From contig NZ_BBXF01000003.1 in assembly GCF_001570585.1 (NCBI RefSeq), positions 841,353 to 905,352 of the forward strand: a stretch of 64,000 bases of DNA, given 5' to 3'. Made by a program: the position numbers and the translations under genes. Within the stretch, counting starts at the first letter, position 1, and each line of letters opens with the position of its first letter. This DNA comes from Herbidospora daliensis (GTDB taxonomy: Bacteria; Actinomycetota; Actinomycetes; Streptosporangiales; Streptosporangiaceae). Below the pieces are notes generated by a model. It ran no database searches, was not told where the DNA came from, and worked only from the letters and a program-made list of their open reading frames with translations. Shown in pieces: positions 50,901 through 60,605 of this stretch.

Positions 50901-53900
50901 GCATCGTCGTCGACGAAGACCACTTCACCATTCCGGTCGCCTGGTTACGCGGTCTCCATCCCCGGCGGGGCGGGGTGCGGGCGCCCGCCAAGCGGCTCGA
51001 CCCCGGCGCGGCGGCCAAGGTCGCCGCGGCGCTCGGCAAGTACCGGGAGCTGGTCGACGGCTGCCTGGCGTTGTGCACCGACGCGGAGCTTGCCGCCGCC
51101 GGCGCCGCCCACCTGGCGGGAGAGCCCGACAGCAGCGCGCTCGGCGCCGCGGTGGTCGCCGAGGCCGTGGCGAGTTGCCTGAACTGGGACGAGTCGAAGG
51201 TGCTGCTCTCGATCGCCGAAACGTGGCTGACGGAGCGCGGTCTGGTGTTCGCGGTGACGGCGACGGCGGAGCTGAGCGCGCTGCAGTGCGGCGGCGAGTA
51301 CCAGCGGAACGTGAGCGCGCAGCATCTCCTGCCGGTCAGGCGGCTGGCCGCCGACGGCCAGGGCCGCTGGTGGGGCGGGAGCCGCCGGGAGTTGTTCCGG
51401 CGGGTCCGGGCCGCCGTCGCCGAGGCGGCGGACGACGAGTACGCCGAGGTGGCCGGCGCGCTGGCCCGCTGCCGTGAGGCGGGGCCGCGCCAGCGGGTCG
51501 CCGCGTCCTACTTGGCGCCGACCGAGCGCGCGTGGGTGGACGCCGACTGCGCCGAGGCCGCCGGGCTCGATCCCGATGTGTCCTACGGCCTGATTCTCGC
51601 GATCAGCACCCCGGCCCAGGCGGCGCTGATCGCGGACCTGGTGCAGGGGCACTGGGTGAGGCACGAGCCCGGCCTGCCGGCGACGGTCGTCGACGGTCTG
51701 GGCGGCGCGGCCGCGCCGCTGCTGGCCGCCTGGTTCGACGACGCGTACGACCCCGACGAGCAGCGCCTGCTGCTGGCCATGCTCGCCGAGCTCCCCACCG
51801 ACGAGGCGATGCGGGCGCTGATCGAGCGCGCCGACCGCACGTTCGTCCAGCCCGCGCTGCTGAGCGCGGCGGCCCGCTACCCGCGCCGGGCGATGCGGCT
51901 GCTGGCCGAGGGCGGCGGCAAGGTCGTGGACGAACTGCTGAAGGCCCACGTGCGGGCCCGGCCCGACCTGGTCGCCGAGGTACTGGCCGACCTCACCGGT
52001 CCGGCCGCGGAGCGCGTCGCCGCGGTCGAGGCCGCCCCGATCGCGCCTGCCGCGCCGCCCGGGGCGCTGCCCGACGTGCTGGTCGTCCCACCGTGGTCGC
52101 GGGATCGGACGGTGCGCACGCCGGTTGTGGTGAGTGGCCTGGTCTGCACGGACGAGCCGACGGTGGCGTGGGGGCGGGGCGAGCGGGACGCCTGGCGGTC
52201 GAGCGCGCCGGAATGGTGCCGGGTGGACAGACGCGACTGGCCGCCCGTCGCCGTCGGCGGCGCGCCGGGATACAAGGGCTGGTACGAGGCGCCGGCCCTG
52301 TTCGTGTCCGGGCCCGACGACCTGGCCGTGCAGCTGATCGAGGTGTGGCGGCCCGACGAGATGTGGCGCACCCCCGAATGGGTCAGGGCCGTGGCCGCCA
52401 GATTCGAGTCCGCCGCGCTGCCCCTGGTGGTCGACATGGCGCGGCGGAACCCCACGGGGATCGCTCCGGCGCTGGTCCCGTTCGCGACCCCCGGGATCGC
52501 GAGCCTGATGGCCGAGTGGCTGGGCCGGCTGAAGACGGTGCGGGCGACCGCGCTGACCTGGCTGGCGCGTCATCCCGACGCCGCCGCCCGCGCTCTGGTC
52601 CCGGCCGCGCTCGGCAGGGCGGGCGCGGCCCGGCACCAGGCCGAGCAGGCGTTGTCGGCGCTGGCCGCGCGTGGCGGCCGCGACGCCGTGATCCGGGCCG
52701 CCGCCGGTCACGGTCCGGCCGCCGAGGCCGCGATCACCGCGCTGCTCGACGCCGACCCGCTCGACGCGCTGCCCGCCACGATGCCCGTCGTCCCCGAATG
52801 GGCCGACCCCCTGATGCTGCCCCCGATCCTGCTGCGGGGCGGCGGTGCGACGCTGCCGGTCGAGGCGGCCCGTCATGTCGTGACGATGTTCTCGGTCTCC
52901 CGGCCCGGTGACCCCTATGCCGGGATCGCCGTGGTCAAAGAGGCCTGCGACGGCCAGAGCCTCGCCGACTTCGGGTGGGCGCTGTTCCAGCGGTGGCGGG
53001 CCGCCGGGCATCCGCCCGCCACAGGCTGGATCTTCGACGCGCTCGCGCTGGTGGGCGATGACGAGACCGTCCGCAGGCTGACCCCGGTGATCCGGGCCTG
53101 GCCCGGCGAAGGAGGGTTCGCCCGCGCCGTCACCGGCCTGGAGATCCTCACGACCCTCGGGACCGAGGTCGCGCTCATGCACCTCCACAGCCTCGCGGAG
53201 AAGGGCAGGTTCAACGGGCTGAAGAACCGGGCGCGGCAGAAGATGGCCGAGGTCGCCGCGCGGCTGGACCTGTCGCCCGAGGAACTGGCCGACCGGCTGG
53301 TGCCCGGCTTCGGGCTGGCCGCCGACGGCAGCCTGACCCTCGACTACGGCCCCCGGCGGTTCGTGGTCGGCTTCGACGAGCAGCTCAAGCCCTATGTCGT
53401 GGACGCCGCCGGCAAGCGCCTCAAGAGCCTGCCCAAGCCGGGCGTCAAGGACGACGCCGAGCTGGCGCCGGAGGCGTACCGGCGATTCGCGGGCCTGAAG
53501 AAGGACGTGCGCACGGTGGCCGCCGACACCATCCACCGCCTGGAGCGGGCGATGGTCGACCGGCGCCGCTGGAGCGCCGGCGACTTCACCCGGCTGTTCG
53601 TCGGCCACCCGCTGCTCTGGCACATCACCCGGCGGCTGGTCTGGGGCTGTTACGACGCGGAAGGCAGGCAGGTCGACGCGTTCCGGGTCGCCGAGGACCG
53701 CGGCTTCGCCGACGTCGACGACGAGACGCTGACCCTGCGCGCCGACGTCGAGATCGGGCTCGTCCACCCGCTGGAACTGGGGGAGGCGCTCGGCCTCTGG
53801 GCCGAGGTGTTCGCCGACTACGAGATCCTCCAGCCCTTCCCGCAACTCGGCCGGGAGGTCTTCACCGTGGCGGCCGGCTTCGACACCGAGCGGTTCGGCA

Positions 53901-54160
53901 GGGTCCCGACCGGCCGGGTGATCGGCCTGGAGCGGCGCGGCTGGCGGCGCACCTCCCCGCAGGACGCCGGCTGGCAGGGCGGGATCGAGCGGGAGGTGCC
54001 CGGTGGCCGGATCACGGTCGGTCTCAACCCCGGGGTCTCGGTCGGCTACGTCGACATGGACGCCGACCAGGAGTTGATCGTCTCCACCGACGACCTCACG
54101 GGCCTCGATCCCGTCACCGCCTCCGAGATCATGCGCGACCTCCAGGAGCTGATCCGATGA
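50897..54160 (+). CDS. DUF4132 paralogue lacking the WGR domain
   Basis: This 1087-residue paralogue of the previous protein starts directly at the segment equivalent to LTMPAAWLRALHPRRGGVR (here FTIPVAWLRGLHPRRGGVR), so the WGR domain is missing. Helical repeats and the C-terminal DUF4132 part (RRWSAGDFTRLFVGHPLLWH, FPQLGREVFT) are kept. Near 53380-53640 the DNA is about 95% identical to the first copy (50120-50380), while the N-terminal halves have diverged strongly, a pattern of gene conversion. Both copies hold a TTA codon at the same Trp-Leu-Arg site. The pair may form a heteromeric complex in which only one member carries the sensor. Confidence 0.85.
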   Translation: MSIVVDEDHFTIPVAWLRGLHPRRGGVRAPAKRLDPGAAAKVAAALGKYRELVDGCLALCTDAELAAAGAAHLAGEPDSSALGAAVVAEAVASCLNWDESKVLLSIAETWLTERGLVFAVTATAELSALQCGGEYQRNVSAQHLLPVRRLAADGQGRWWGGSRRELFRRVRAAVAEAADDEYAEVAGALARCREAGPRQRVAASYLAPTERAWVDADCAEAAGLDPDVSYGLILAISTPAQAALIADLVQGHWVRHEPGLPATVVDGLGGAAAPLLAAWFDDAYDPDEQRLLLAMLAELPTDEAMRALIERADRTFVQPALLSAAARYPRRAMRLLAEGGGKVVDELLKAHVRARPDLVAEVLADLTGPAAERVAAVEAAPIAPAAPPGALPDVLVVPPWSRDRTVRTPVVVSGLVCTDEPTVAWGRGERDAWRSSAPEWCRVDRRDWPPVAVGGAPGYKGWYEAPALFVSGPDDLAVQLIEVWRPDEMWRTPEWVRAVAARFESAALPLVVDMARRNPTGIAPALVPFATPGIASLMAEWLGRLKTVRATALTWLARHPDAAARALVPAALGRAGAARHQAEQALSALAARGGRDAVIRAAAGHGPAAEAAITALLDADPLDALPATMPVVPEWADPLMLPPILLRGGGATLPVEAARHVVTMFSVSRPGDPYAGIAVVKEACDGQSLADFGWALFQRWRAAGHPPATGWIFDALALVGDDETVRRLTPVIRAWPGEGGFARAVTGLEILTTLGTEVALMHLHSLAEKGRFNGLKNRARQKMAEVAARLDLSPEELADRLVPGFGLAADGSLTLDYGPRRFVVGFDEQLKPYVVDAAGKRLKSLPKPGVKDDAELAPEAYRRFAGLKKDVRTVAADTIHRLERAMVDRRRWSAGDFTRLFVGHPLLWHITRRLVWGCYDAEGRQVDAFRVAEDRGFADVDDETLTLRADVEIGLVHPLELGEALGLWAEVFADYEILQPFPQLGREVFTVAAGFDTERFGRVPTGRVIGLERRGWRRTSPQDAGWQGGIEREVPGGRITVGLNPGVSVGYVDMDADQELIVSTDDLTGLDPVTASEIMRDLQELIR

Positions 54161-55221
54161 ACGACCACGTCCAGCGGCCCCCGGCCGAGGTCCGCTACGC
54201 CGACGAGCTGGCCCGGCTCCGCGACGCCGACGACGGCGCCCGGCCGCCCGGCTGGGCACTCAGCCTGCGGGCCGCCCGCCGGTTCGTCATCGGCGACGAG
54301 AAGCTCGGCGTCACCCGCAAGTTCGTCGGCGACCCGTCGCTGATCGACCGCGCCCTGGTGACGCTGGCGACGAGCCGGGGGCTGATGCTCGTCGGCGAGC
54401 CCGGCACGGCCAAGTCGCTGCTCTCGGAGCTGCTCGCGGCGGCGGTCAGCGGCACGTCCACCCTCACCATCCAGGGCGGCGCGGCCACCACCGAAGACCA
54501 GATCAAGTACTCGTGGAACTACGCGCTGCTGGTCGCCGAAGGGCCGTCGCCCCGGTCGCTGGTGGCCGCGCCGCTGCTGCGCGGCATGGCGGAGGGCCGG
54601 GTGGTGCGCTTCGAGGAGATCACCCGCTGCCCGCTGGAGGTGCAGGACTGCCTGCTGTCGCCGCTGTCCGACCGGGTGCTCGCGATCCCCGAGCTGACCG
54701 GCCCCGACGCCATGGTGTTCGCCCGCGAGGGCTTCAGCGTCATCGCCACCGCCAACACCCGCGACCGGGGCGTCAACGAGATGAGCGCCGCGCTCAAACG
54801 GCGCTTCAACTTCGAGACCGTCTTCCCGATCGCCGACTTCGGCACCGAGTTGTCGCTGGTCGAGGCCGAGGCGACGGCGCTGCTCCAACGCTCCGGGGTC
54901 GGCGCGCTCCCGCACCGCGACGTGCTGGAGGTGCTGGTCAGGGCGTTCCGCGAGCTGCGGCAGGGCCAGACCGCGCGGGGCGACGCCACCGACCGGTTGT
55001 CGGGCGTCATGAGCACCGCCGAGGCCGTCTCGGTCGCGCACGCCGTCGGGCTGCGCGGCTGGTTCCTGCGCGGCGAGCCCGGCACCGCCGCCGACCTGGT
55101 GACCTGCCTCGCGGGCACGGCCGCCAAGGACAGCCCCGACGACCTGGCCAAACTCCGCAGGTACCTGGAACACCAAGGTTCCGGGCCCCTGTACGACGCC
55201 CGTCACCTCCTGCCGGGCTGA
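54157..55221 (+). CDS. MoxR-type AAA+ ATPase (YehL-like)
   Basis: The 354-residue protein has Walker A GEPGTAKS (residues 80-87), an unusual Walker B GRVVRFEEITRC (Glu153/Glu154), sensor 1 region VIATANTRDRGVNEMSAALKRRFN with the arginine finger, and a lid domain. MoxR ATPases act as chaperones that remodel or insert cofactors into partner proteins together with VWA proteins. It overlaps the DUF4132 gene by four bases and is followed three bases later by the DUF5682 gene. The order DUF4132-MoxR-DUF5682-VWA-SWIM equals the E. coli yehI-L-M-P-Q set. Confidence 0.9.
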   Translation: MNDHVQRPPAEVRYADELARLRDADDGARPPGWALSLRAARRFVIGDEKLGVTRKFVGDPSLIDRALVTLATSRGLMLVGEPGTAKSLLSELLAAAVSGTSTLTIQGGAATTEDQIKYSWNYALLVAEGPSPRSLVAAPLLRGMAEGRVVRFEEITRCPLEVQDCLLSPLSDRVLAIPELTGPDAMVFAREGFSVIATANTRDRGVNEMSAALKRRFNFETVFPIADFGTELSLVEAEATALLQRSGVGALPHRDVLEVLVRAFRELRQGQTARGDATDRLSGVMSTAEAVSVAHAVGLRGWFLRGEPGTAADLVTCLAGTAAKDSPDDLAKLRRYLEHQGSGPLYDARHLLPG

Positions 55222-55223
55222 CG

Positions 55224-57488
55224 ATGACCGCCACCTTCATCGGCGTCCGGCACCACAGTCCCGCCTGCGCGCGGCTGGTCGCCGACACGATCACGGCCCT
55301 GCGGCCGGCGTACGTGCTCGTCGAGGGCCCGGCCGACATGAACCCCCGGCTGGGGGAGCTGCTGCTGGGCCACGACCTGCCGATCGCGGTCTACACCGGC
55401 TACCGCGACGCCGAGCGCCGGCACGGCTCGTGGGCGCCGCTGTGCGACTACTCGCCGGAGTGGACGGCGCTGACCGCCGGCCGCGACGTCGGCGCGGAGG
55501 TGCGGTTCATCGACCTGCCCGCCTGGCATCCGGCGCTGGCCGACGTGCGCAACCGCTACGCCGACGCCGAGGCCCGCTACGCCGAGGTGACCGAGCGGCT
55601 CTGCCGCGACTTCGCCGTCGACAACCCCGACGCGCTCTGGGACCACCTGTTCGAGATCGAACCCGCCGACGGCCTGGCCGACCGGCTGGCCGCCTACTTC
55701 GATCTCGTCCGGGGAGACGCGCGCACCGCCCCCGACGACGAGGCGCGGGAGGCGTACATGGCGCACTGGGTCAGGGCGGCGGTCGCCGACGCGGGCGACC
55801 GGCCGGTCGTCGTGGTCACCGGCGGCTTCCACCGCCCGGCGCTGGTCCGGTTTGCCGAGGAGGGCGACCGGACCTGGCCGGAGCTGCCCCAACCGCCCGG
55901 GGACGCGGTCGTCGGCAGCTACCTGGTGCCCTACTCGTTCCGGCGGCTGGACGCCTTCGACGGCTACCAGTCGGGCATGCCCTCGCCCGCCTACTACCAG
56001 CACCTGTGGGAGTCGGGCCCCCACGAGGCCGCCCGGGGGCTCACCGAGGCGGTCACCGCGCGGCTGCGCGGCCGGGGGCAGCCGGTCTCCACCGCCGACC
56101 TGATCGCCGCCCGCGCCACCGCCGAGGGCCTGGCGGCGGTACGCGGCCACGTCCACCCCGCCCGGGTCGACGTGCTCGACGGGCTGGCGAGCGCGCTGGT
56201 CGGCGAGGCCCTGGACACGCCGCTGCCGTGGGCGACCGGCGGCCGGATCAGGCCCGGCGGGCACCCCGTCATCGTCGAGATGGTCGCGGCGCTCAGCGGC
56301 GACCGGGTGGGCCGGCTGCACCCGTCGACCCCGCTGCCGCCGCTCGTGCACGCCGTCGCCGACCGGCTGCGCGCCACGGGGCTCGGCGGCTCCGGCGAGG
56401 TCCGCCTCGACCTCGGGAAGCCCGCCGACCTCGACCGCAGCCGCCTGCTGCACCGCCTGCGCGTGCTGGCGATCCCCGGGGTGGTGCGCGACTCCGGGCC
56501 GGGGCCGGGAGGCGACCCCGTACCGGCGGAGCAGTGGACGCTGACCGACTCCGACGACCGCCTGCCCGCCCTCATCGAGGCCGGCGGCTACGGCGTCGAC
56601 CCCGAGGAGGCCGCCGCCGCTGTGCTCGCCGAACGCATCGCCGCCACGCCCGGCGACATGGACGTGCTGGCGGGCCTGCTGTTCGACGCGGCGCTCTGCG
56701 GCGTCGGCGCGCTGACCGGCCAGGTGCTCGACGACCTGGCACGCGCCGTCGGCGCGGCGGCCGACCTGGGCTCGCTGGGCCGCACGCTGGCCGTCGCCCT
56801 GGCGATGTGGCGGCACGACGGCCTGTTCCACACCGGCGGCGGTCCGGCCTTCGGCGCGCTGATCGCCGCGGCGGTGCGGCGCGCTTTGTGGCTGGCCGAG
56901 GGCGTGCGCGGCGGTCCCGCCCCGGCCGACCCGAAGCGGATCGGCGCGATGGCGGCCGTGCGCGACGCGCTGGTCCACGCCGCGGCCCCGCTCGGGCTGG
57001 ACACCACGGCCGCGCTGGGCGTCGCCGACCGCGTCGCCGCCTGCCACGACGCGCCGCCCGACCTGCGCGGGGCCGCCTTCGGGCTGGGCTGGTCGTTGCG
57101 CGGCACGGCCGCCGCCGACCCCGGCCGGGCGGTGCGCGGCACCTTCACCCCGGCCCTGGCGGGCGACTGGCTGGCCGGGCTGTTCGCGCTCGCCCGCGAG
57201 GAGGTGCTGCACACGCCCGGGATGCTGGAGCTGCTCGACGAGCTGGTCGAGGCGATGACCGACGACGGGTTCCTGATCGCGCTCCCGGCGCTGCGCCAGG
57301 CGTTCGGCTACTTCCCGCCCCGCGAACGGCACCTCATCGCCGCCCGGCTGGTTCGCCTGCGCACGGGCGGGACCTCCGGGCCCGACCTGATGCGGCTCGA
57401 CGCGACCCCGGAGCTGGTGGCCGCCGGGATGAGACTGGACGAACGGGTCGACACGGCGCTGCGCCGGGAGGGACTGATCACGTCATGA
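55224..57488 (+). CDS. DUF5682 protein (YehM-like, TraB/ChaN-type fold suspected)
   Basis: The 754-residue protein has an N-terminal domain opening FIGVRHHSPACARLVADTI and YVLVEGPADMN. A later Asp/His set (DLPAWHPAL, VTGGFHRPAL) recalls the EreA/ChaN/TraB hydrolase-like superfamily. It continues with PYSFRRLDAFDGYQSGMPSPAYYQ, which is diagnostic for DUF5682. The remaining 450 residues are mostly helical. Enzyme activity has not been established for the family. Its place between the MoxR ATPase and VWA protein genes suggests it is the third partner or the client of that chaperone pair. Confidence 0.82.
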   Translation: MTATFIGVRHHSPACARLVADTITALRPAYVLVEGPADMNPRLGELLLGHDLPIAVYTGYRDAERRHGSWAPLCDYSPEWTALTAGRDVGAEVRFIDLPAWHPALADVRNRYADAEARYAEVTERLCRDFAVDNPDALWDHLFEIEPADGLADRLAAYFDLVRGDARTAPDDEAREAYMAHWVRAAVADAGDRPVVVVTGGFHRPALVRFAEEGDRTWPELPQPPGDAVVGSYLVPYSFRRLDAFDGYQSGMPSPAYYQHLWESGPHEAARGLTEAVTARLRGRGQPVSTADLIAARATAEGLAAVRGHVHPARVDVLDGLASALVGEALDTPLPWATGGRIRPGGHPVIVEMVAALSGDRVGRLHPSTPLPPLVHAVADRLRATGLGGSGEVRLDLGKPADLDRSRLLHRLRVLAIPGVVRDSGPGPGGDPVPAEQWTLTDSDDRLPALIEAGGYGVDPEEAAAAVLAERIAATPGDMDVLAGLLFDAALCGVGALTGQVLDDLARAVGAAADLGSLGRTLAVALAMWRHDGLFHTGGGPAFGALIAAAVRRALWLAEGVRGGPAPADPKRIGAMAAVRDALVHAAAPLGLDTTAALGVADRVAACHDAPPDLRGAAFGLGWSLRGTAAADPGRAVRGTFTPALAGDWLAGLFALAREEVLHTPGMLELLDELVEAMTDDGFLIALPALRQAFGYFPPRERHLIAARLVRLRTGGTSGPDLMRLDATPELVAAGMRLDERVDTALRREGLITS

Positions 57489-58606
57489 CCGACCCCACCC
57501 TGGAACGCTGGCGGCTGCTGCTCGGCGAACCCGGCGGCGCCTGCCTCGGCGGGCAGCCTCTCGGTGAGCAGGCCGCCGCCCGCGACGCGGCCATGGACTG
57601 GCTCTACGGCCGCGACGACGACCTGCGCCGCCGGGGGGTTCGGCGCGACGGCGGCTCGGGCGCGTCGACGCTGACGACCGTCGACTGGCTCGACGACATC
57701 ACCCGGCTGTTCCCCAAGGAGACCGTCGAACGGCTCCAGCGCGACGCGGTCGAACGCTACGAGATCCACGACGTGGTGACCGACCCCGCCGTGCTGGCGC
57801 GCATCGAACCCAACCCGGCGCTGCTCAAGGCGGTGCTGCGCACCAAGCACCTGATGAACCCGCAGGTGCTCCGCCTGGCCCGGCGCATCGTCGAGGCGGT
57901 CGTCCGCGACCTCACCGACCGGCTCGCCACCGAGGTCCGCGCCGCCTTCTCCGGCGCGAAGGCCCGCCGTCCGGGACGGCTGAAGCAGGCCCGCAACTTC
58001 GACCTGACCCGCACCCTGCGCGCCAACCTCGGCCGCTACCGGCCCGAGACCGGCCAGGTCGTCATCGAGACCCCCTACTTCTTCACCCGCACCCGCCGCC
58101 ACCTCGACCAGTGGCAGGTGATCCTGCTCGTCGACCAGTCGGGCTCCATGGTCGGCTCGGTGATCCACTCGGCCGTCACCGCGGCCTGCCTGTGGGGTCT
58201 GCCGGGCGTGCGCACCCACCTGGTCGCCTTCGACACCGATGTCGTCGACCTGACCGCCGACGTCGACGACCCGGTCGACCTGCTGATGAAGGTCCAGCTC
58301 GGCGGCGGCACCGACATCGGCCGCGCCGCCGCGTACGGCGCCGGTCTGATCGACCGGCCGCGCAAGGCGATCGTCGTGCTGATCTCCGACTTCTACGAGG
58401 GCGGCACCCCCGAACGGCTGGTGCGCACGGTACGCGGCCTGGTCGAACAGGGCAGCCAGGTGCTCTGCCTGGCCGCCCTCGACGAACAGGCCAACCCCGA
58501 CTACGACCGGGCGCTCGCGCAGCGCCTGGCGAACGCGGGCGCGCACGTGGGCGCGATGACCCCGGGAGAACTGGCCGCCTTCGTCGCGGAACACGTGGGC
58601 CGATGA
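57485..58606 (+). CDS. VWA-domain (CoxE/YehP-like) protein
   Basis: The 373-residue protein has a basic helical N-terminus and a C-terminal von Willebrand A domain (about 210-373). It has a complete MIDAS: DQSGSM near residue 216, the Thr in GGGTDIG, and the Asp in LISDFYEGG. VWA proteins of this class work with MoxR ATPases as adaptor or recruiter. It overlaps both neighbours by four bases (ATGA). Cytoplasmic, no signal peptide. Confidence 0.88.
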   Translation: MTDPTLERWRLLLGEPGGACLGGQPLGEQAAARDAAMDWLYGRDDDLRRRGVRRDGGSGASTLTTVDWLDDITRLFPKETVERLQRDAVERYEIHDVVTDPAVLARIEPNPALLKAVLRTKHLMNPQVLRLARRIVEAVVRDLTDRLATEVRAAFSGAKARRPGRLKQARNFDLTRTLRANLGRYRPETGQVVIETPYFFTRTRRHLDQWQVILLVDQSGSMVGSVIHSAVTAACLWGLPGVRTHLVAFDTDVVDLTADVDDPVDLLMKVQLGGGTDIGRAAAYGAGLIDRPRKAIVVLISDFYEGGTPERLVRTVRGLVEQGSQVLCLAALDEQANPDYDRALAQRLANAGAHVGAMTPGELAAFVAEHVGR

Positions 58607-60516
58607 GACCCGACCTGCTCGCCCTCACCCCCGACTCCCTCGCCGCTCTGACCAACAAGGGCCTGGTCAAACGCGCGACCCGGGAGCTCGACGCCGCCGC
58701 CCCGGCCCTGCGCACCGACCCCGACGGCACCGTCCACGGCGACTTCCCCGACGGCCCGACCGCCAGCCTCCCGGCCGGCGGCCTCGACGGCGGCCGCTGC
58801 ACCTGCGCGGCCACGGGCGTCTGCCGCCATCTGATCGGGCTGGTGCTGGCGTACCAGCGAGCCGACCAGAGCCCGGACGTGGCAGCCGACCTGCCCTGGT
58901 CGCCCGGTCAGGTCACCGACGACGAGCTCACCGCCAGGATCGGGGCCCGGTCGATGGCCGCCGCCCGGCGGGCCGAGAAGGCCGGGTACACCGCGCGGGT
59001 GCGCCGGGCCAACGCCGCCGACCCGGTGCCGCAGGTCGAGCTGGCCACCGCGACCGTGCGGTTCCTGGTGCCCGGCGACCTGGGGTTCGTGCACACCGAC
59101 GCCGCCGACGGGAGCAGGGACGACGCCCTGGCGCTGGCCGTGTGGGCGTTCCGGGCCGCCGACGAACGGCATCCCGGCCTGGACGACGTGCGGATCGACG
59201 TCGGGGGAGCCCCGGAAGAGGGCGCCGGTCCGGGGCTGGAACGCGCGCTCGGGCTGGCCGCGACGGTGCTCCGCGAAGGTGCGACGCATCTCGGCGCGGG
59301 CTTCGAGGCCGTCGTCGCCGACACGCGGCGGCACCTCGACGAGGCCGGGCTGCGCTGGCCGCTGCTGGCCGTCGACGACCTCGCCGACCAACTGGCCGCC
59401 TACCACGGCCGAGGCGCCCACTACCGTCCCGAACTGCTCGCGAGCCACCTCGCCGAACTGCACGCCCGCCACCGGGCGGTGACCCGGCCGGACGCCACCC
59501 TGCGCAGCAGCGTCCTGGGCACCGCCGAGGCCGCCGAGACGCCGCTGCGGCGGGCCCGGCTCGACGCCCTCGGCTGCCGGATAAGGGCGATCGGCGGCCG
59601 CCGCATCGCCGAGGTCTACCTGGCCCACGCGGCGAGCGCCGGTGTGTTCGTGCTGCGCCGCCACTGGGACGACGAGGAGGCCGACGGCCCCGCGCTGGCC
59701 CGGCGGCGCATCGGCGCCACCCCGCTGGCCGCGCTCGCGGCGGGCAACCTCGTCACCGAGTCGGCCGTCCGCAGCGCCAGCCGCACGGTACGCCTGGCCG
59801 CCGGCCGGATCGCCAAGACCACGGTCAGCCCGTCGCGCGGCCTCTGGGACGACCTGCCGTCGTCGATCCTGGCGGCCGACGTGGCGGCCCTCGCCCGCGA
59901 ACTCGACGCCCTGCCGCCCCGCCCGATCCGGCCGAGGATCGAGGCGGAACTGGTCCGGGTGATCCCGGTCGCCGGGGTGGAGAGCATCGCCTACACCCCG
60001 GGCGACCAGCGCCTCGACGCCGTGATCGCCGACCACGCGGGCACCCCGGCGACGATCGCCGCCGTCCACACCGCCGCCGCCCCGGGCCGCCTCGACGCGC
60101 TGGCCGCCGCGCTCACCGGCGGGCACGTGCGCTTCGTCAGCGGCGTGGTCCGGCGCACGGCCGGCACCGTGGTCGTCGAACCGATCGGCCTGGTGGCCGG
60201 AGACCAGCTGATCGTCCCCGACCTGCGGGAACCCGCCGCCGTCGGGCTGGCCGACGCGGGCGAGGCGGCGGCCGACCCGCTCACGGCCGCGCTGACCGAG
60301 GCGCGGGACCTGCTCGCCGAGGCCGCCCATCGGGGCCTGAACCACCTGCCGCCTACCTACGGGGCGCGGCTCACGACCGCCGCCGAGCGGCTGGCCGCAA
60401 TCGGCCTGCGCCGCATCGCTGGCGACGTCATGGCCTTCGCGGCCGCTCGAACCGAAGACGCCTGGGTCGACGCGTATCTGCGCCTGGAACTCGCCCTCGA
60501 CCTGATCTCCCCGTAG
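58603..60516 (+). CDS. SWIM zinc-finger protein (YehQ-like)
   Basis: The 637-residue protein has a SWIM finger near the N-terminus: Cys66-x-Cys68-x5-Cys74-x-His76 (CTCAATGVCRH). The long remainder is of mixed structure with segments such as RRARLDALGCRIRAIGGRR and AAGRIAKTTVSPSRGLWDDL. SWIM fingers bind nucleic acid or protein. It is the last gene of the yeh-like operon; the frame overlaps the VWA gene by four bases. A TAG stop at 60516 is followed by 89 bases before the next probable start. Confidence 0.85.
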   Translation: MRPDLLALTPDSLAALTNKGLVKRATRELDAAAPALRTDPDGTVHGDFPDGPTASLPAGGLDGGRCTCAATGVCRHLIGLVLAYQRADQSPDVAADLPWSPGQVTDDELTARIGARSMAAARRAEKAGYTARVRRANAADPVPQVELATATVRFLVPGDLGFVHTDAADGSRDDALALAVWAFRAADERHPGLDDVRIDVGGAPEEGAGPGLERALGLAATVLREGATHLGAGFEAVVADTRRHLDEAGLRWPLLAVDDLADQLAAYHGRGAHYRPELLASHLAELHARHRAVTRPDATLRSSVLGTAEAAETPLRRARLDALGCRIRAIGGRRIAEVYLAHAASAGVFVLRRHWDDEEADGPALARRRIGATPLAALAAGNLVTESAVRSASRTVRLAAGRIAKTTVSPSRGLWDDLPSSILAADVAALARELDALPPRPIRPRIEAELVRVIPVAGVESIAYTPGDQRLDAVIADHAGTPATIAAVHTAAAPGRLDALAAALTGGHVRFVSGVVRRTAGTVVVEPIGLVAGDQLIVPDLREPAAVGLADAGEAAADPLTAALTEARDLLAEAAHRGLNHLPPTYGARLTTAAERLAAIGLRRIAGDVMAFAAARTEDAWVDAYLRLELALDLISP

Positions 60517-60605
60517 CGATCGACGCCTATTCCGCGATGCCTTGGTGGACCCGCGAGTCGTACCGACCCGAGGGACGGACCTGGAAGAGACGACGGGGGT
60601 CGCGC

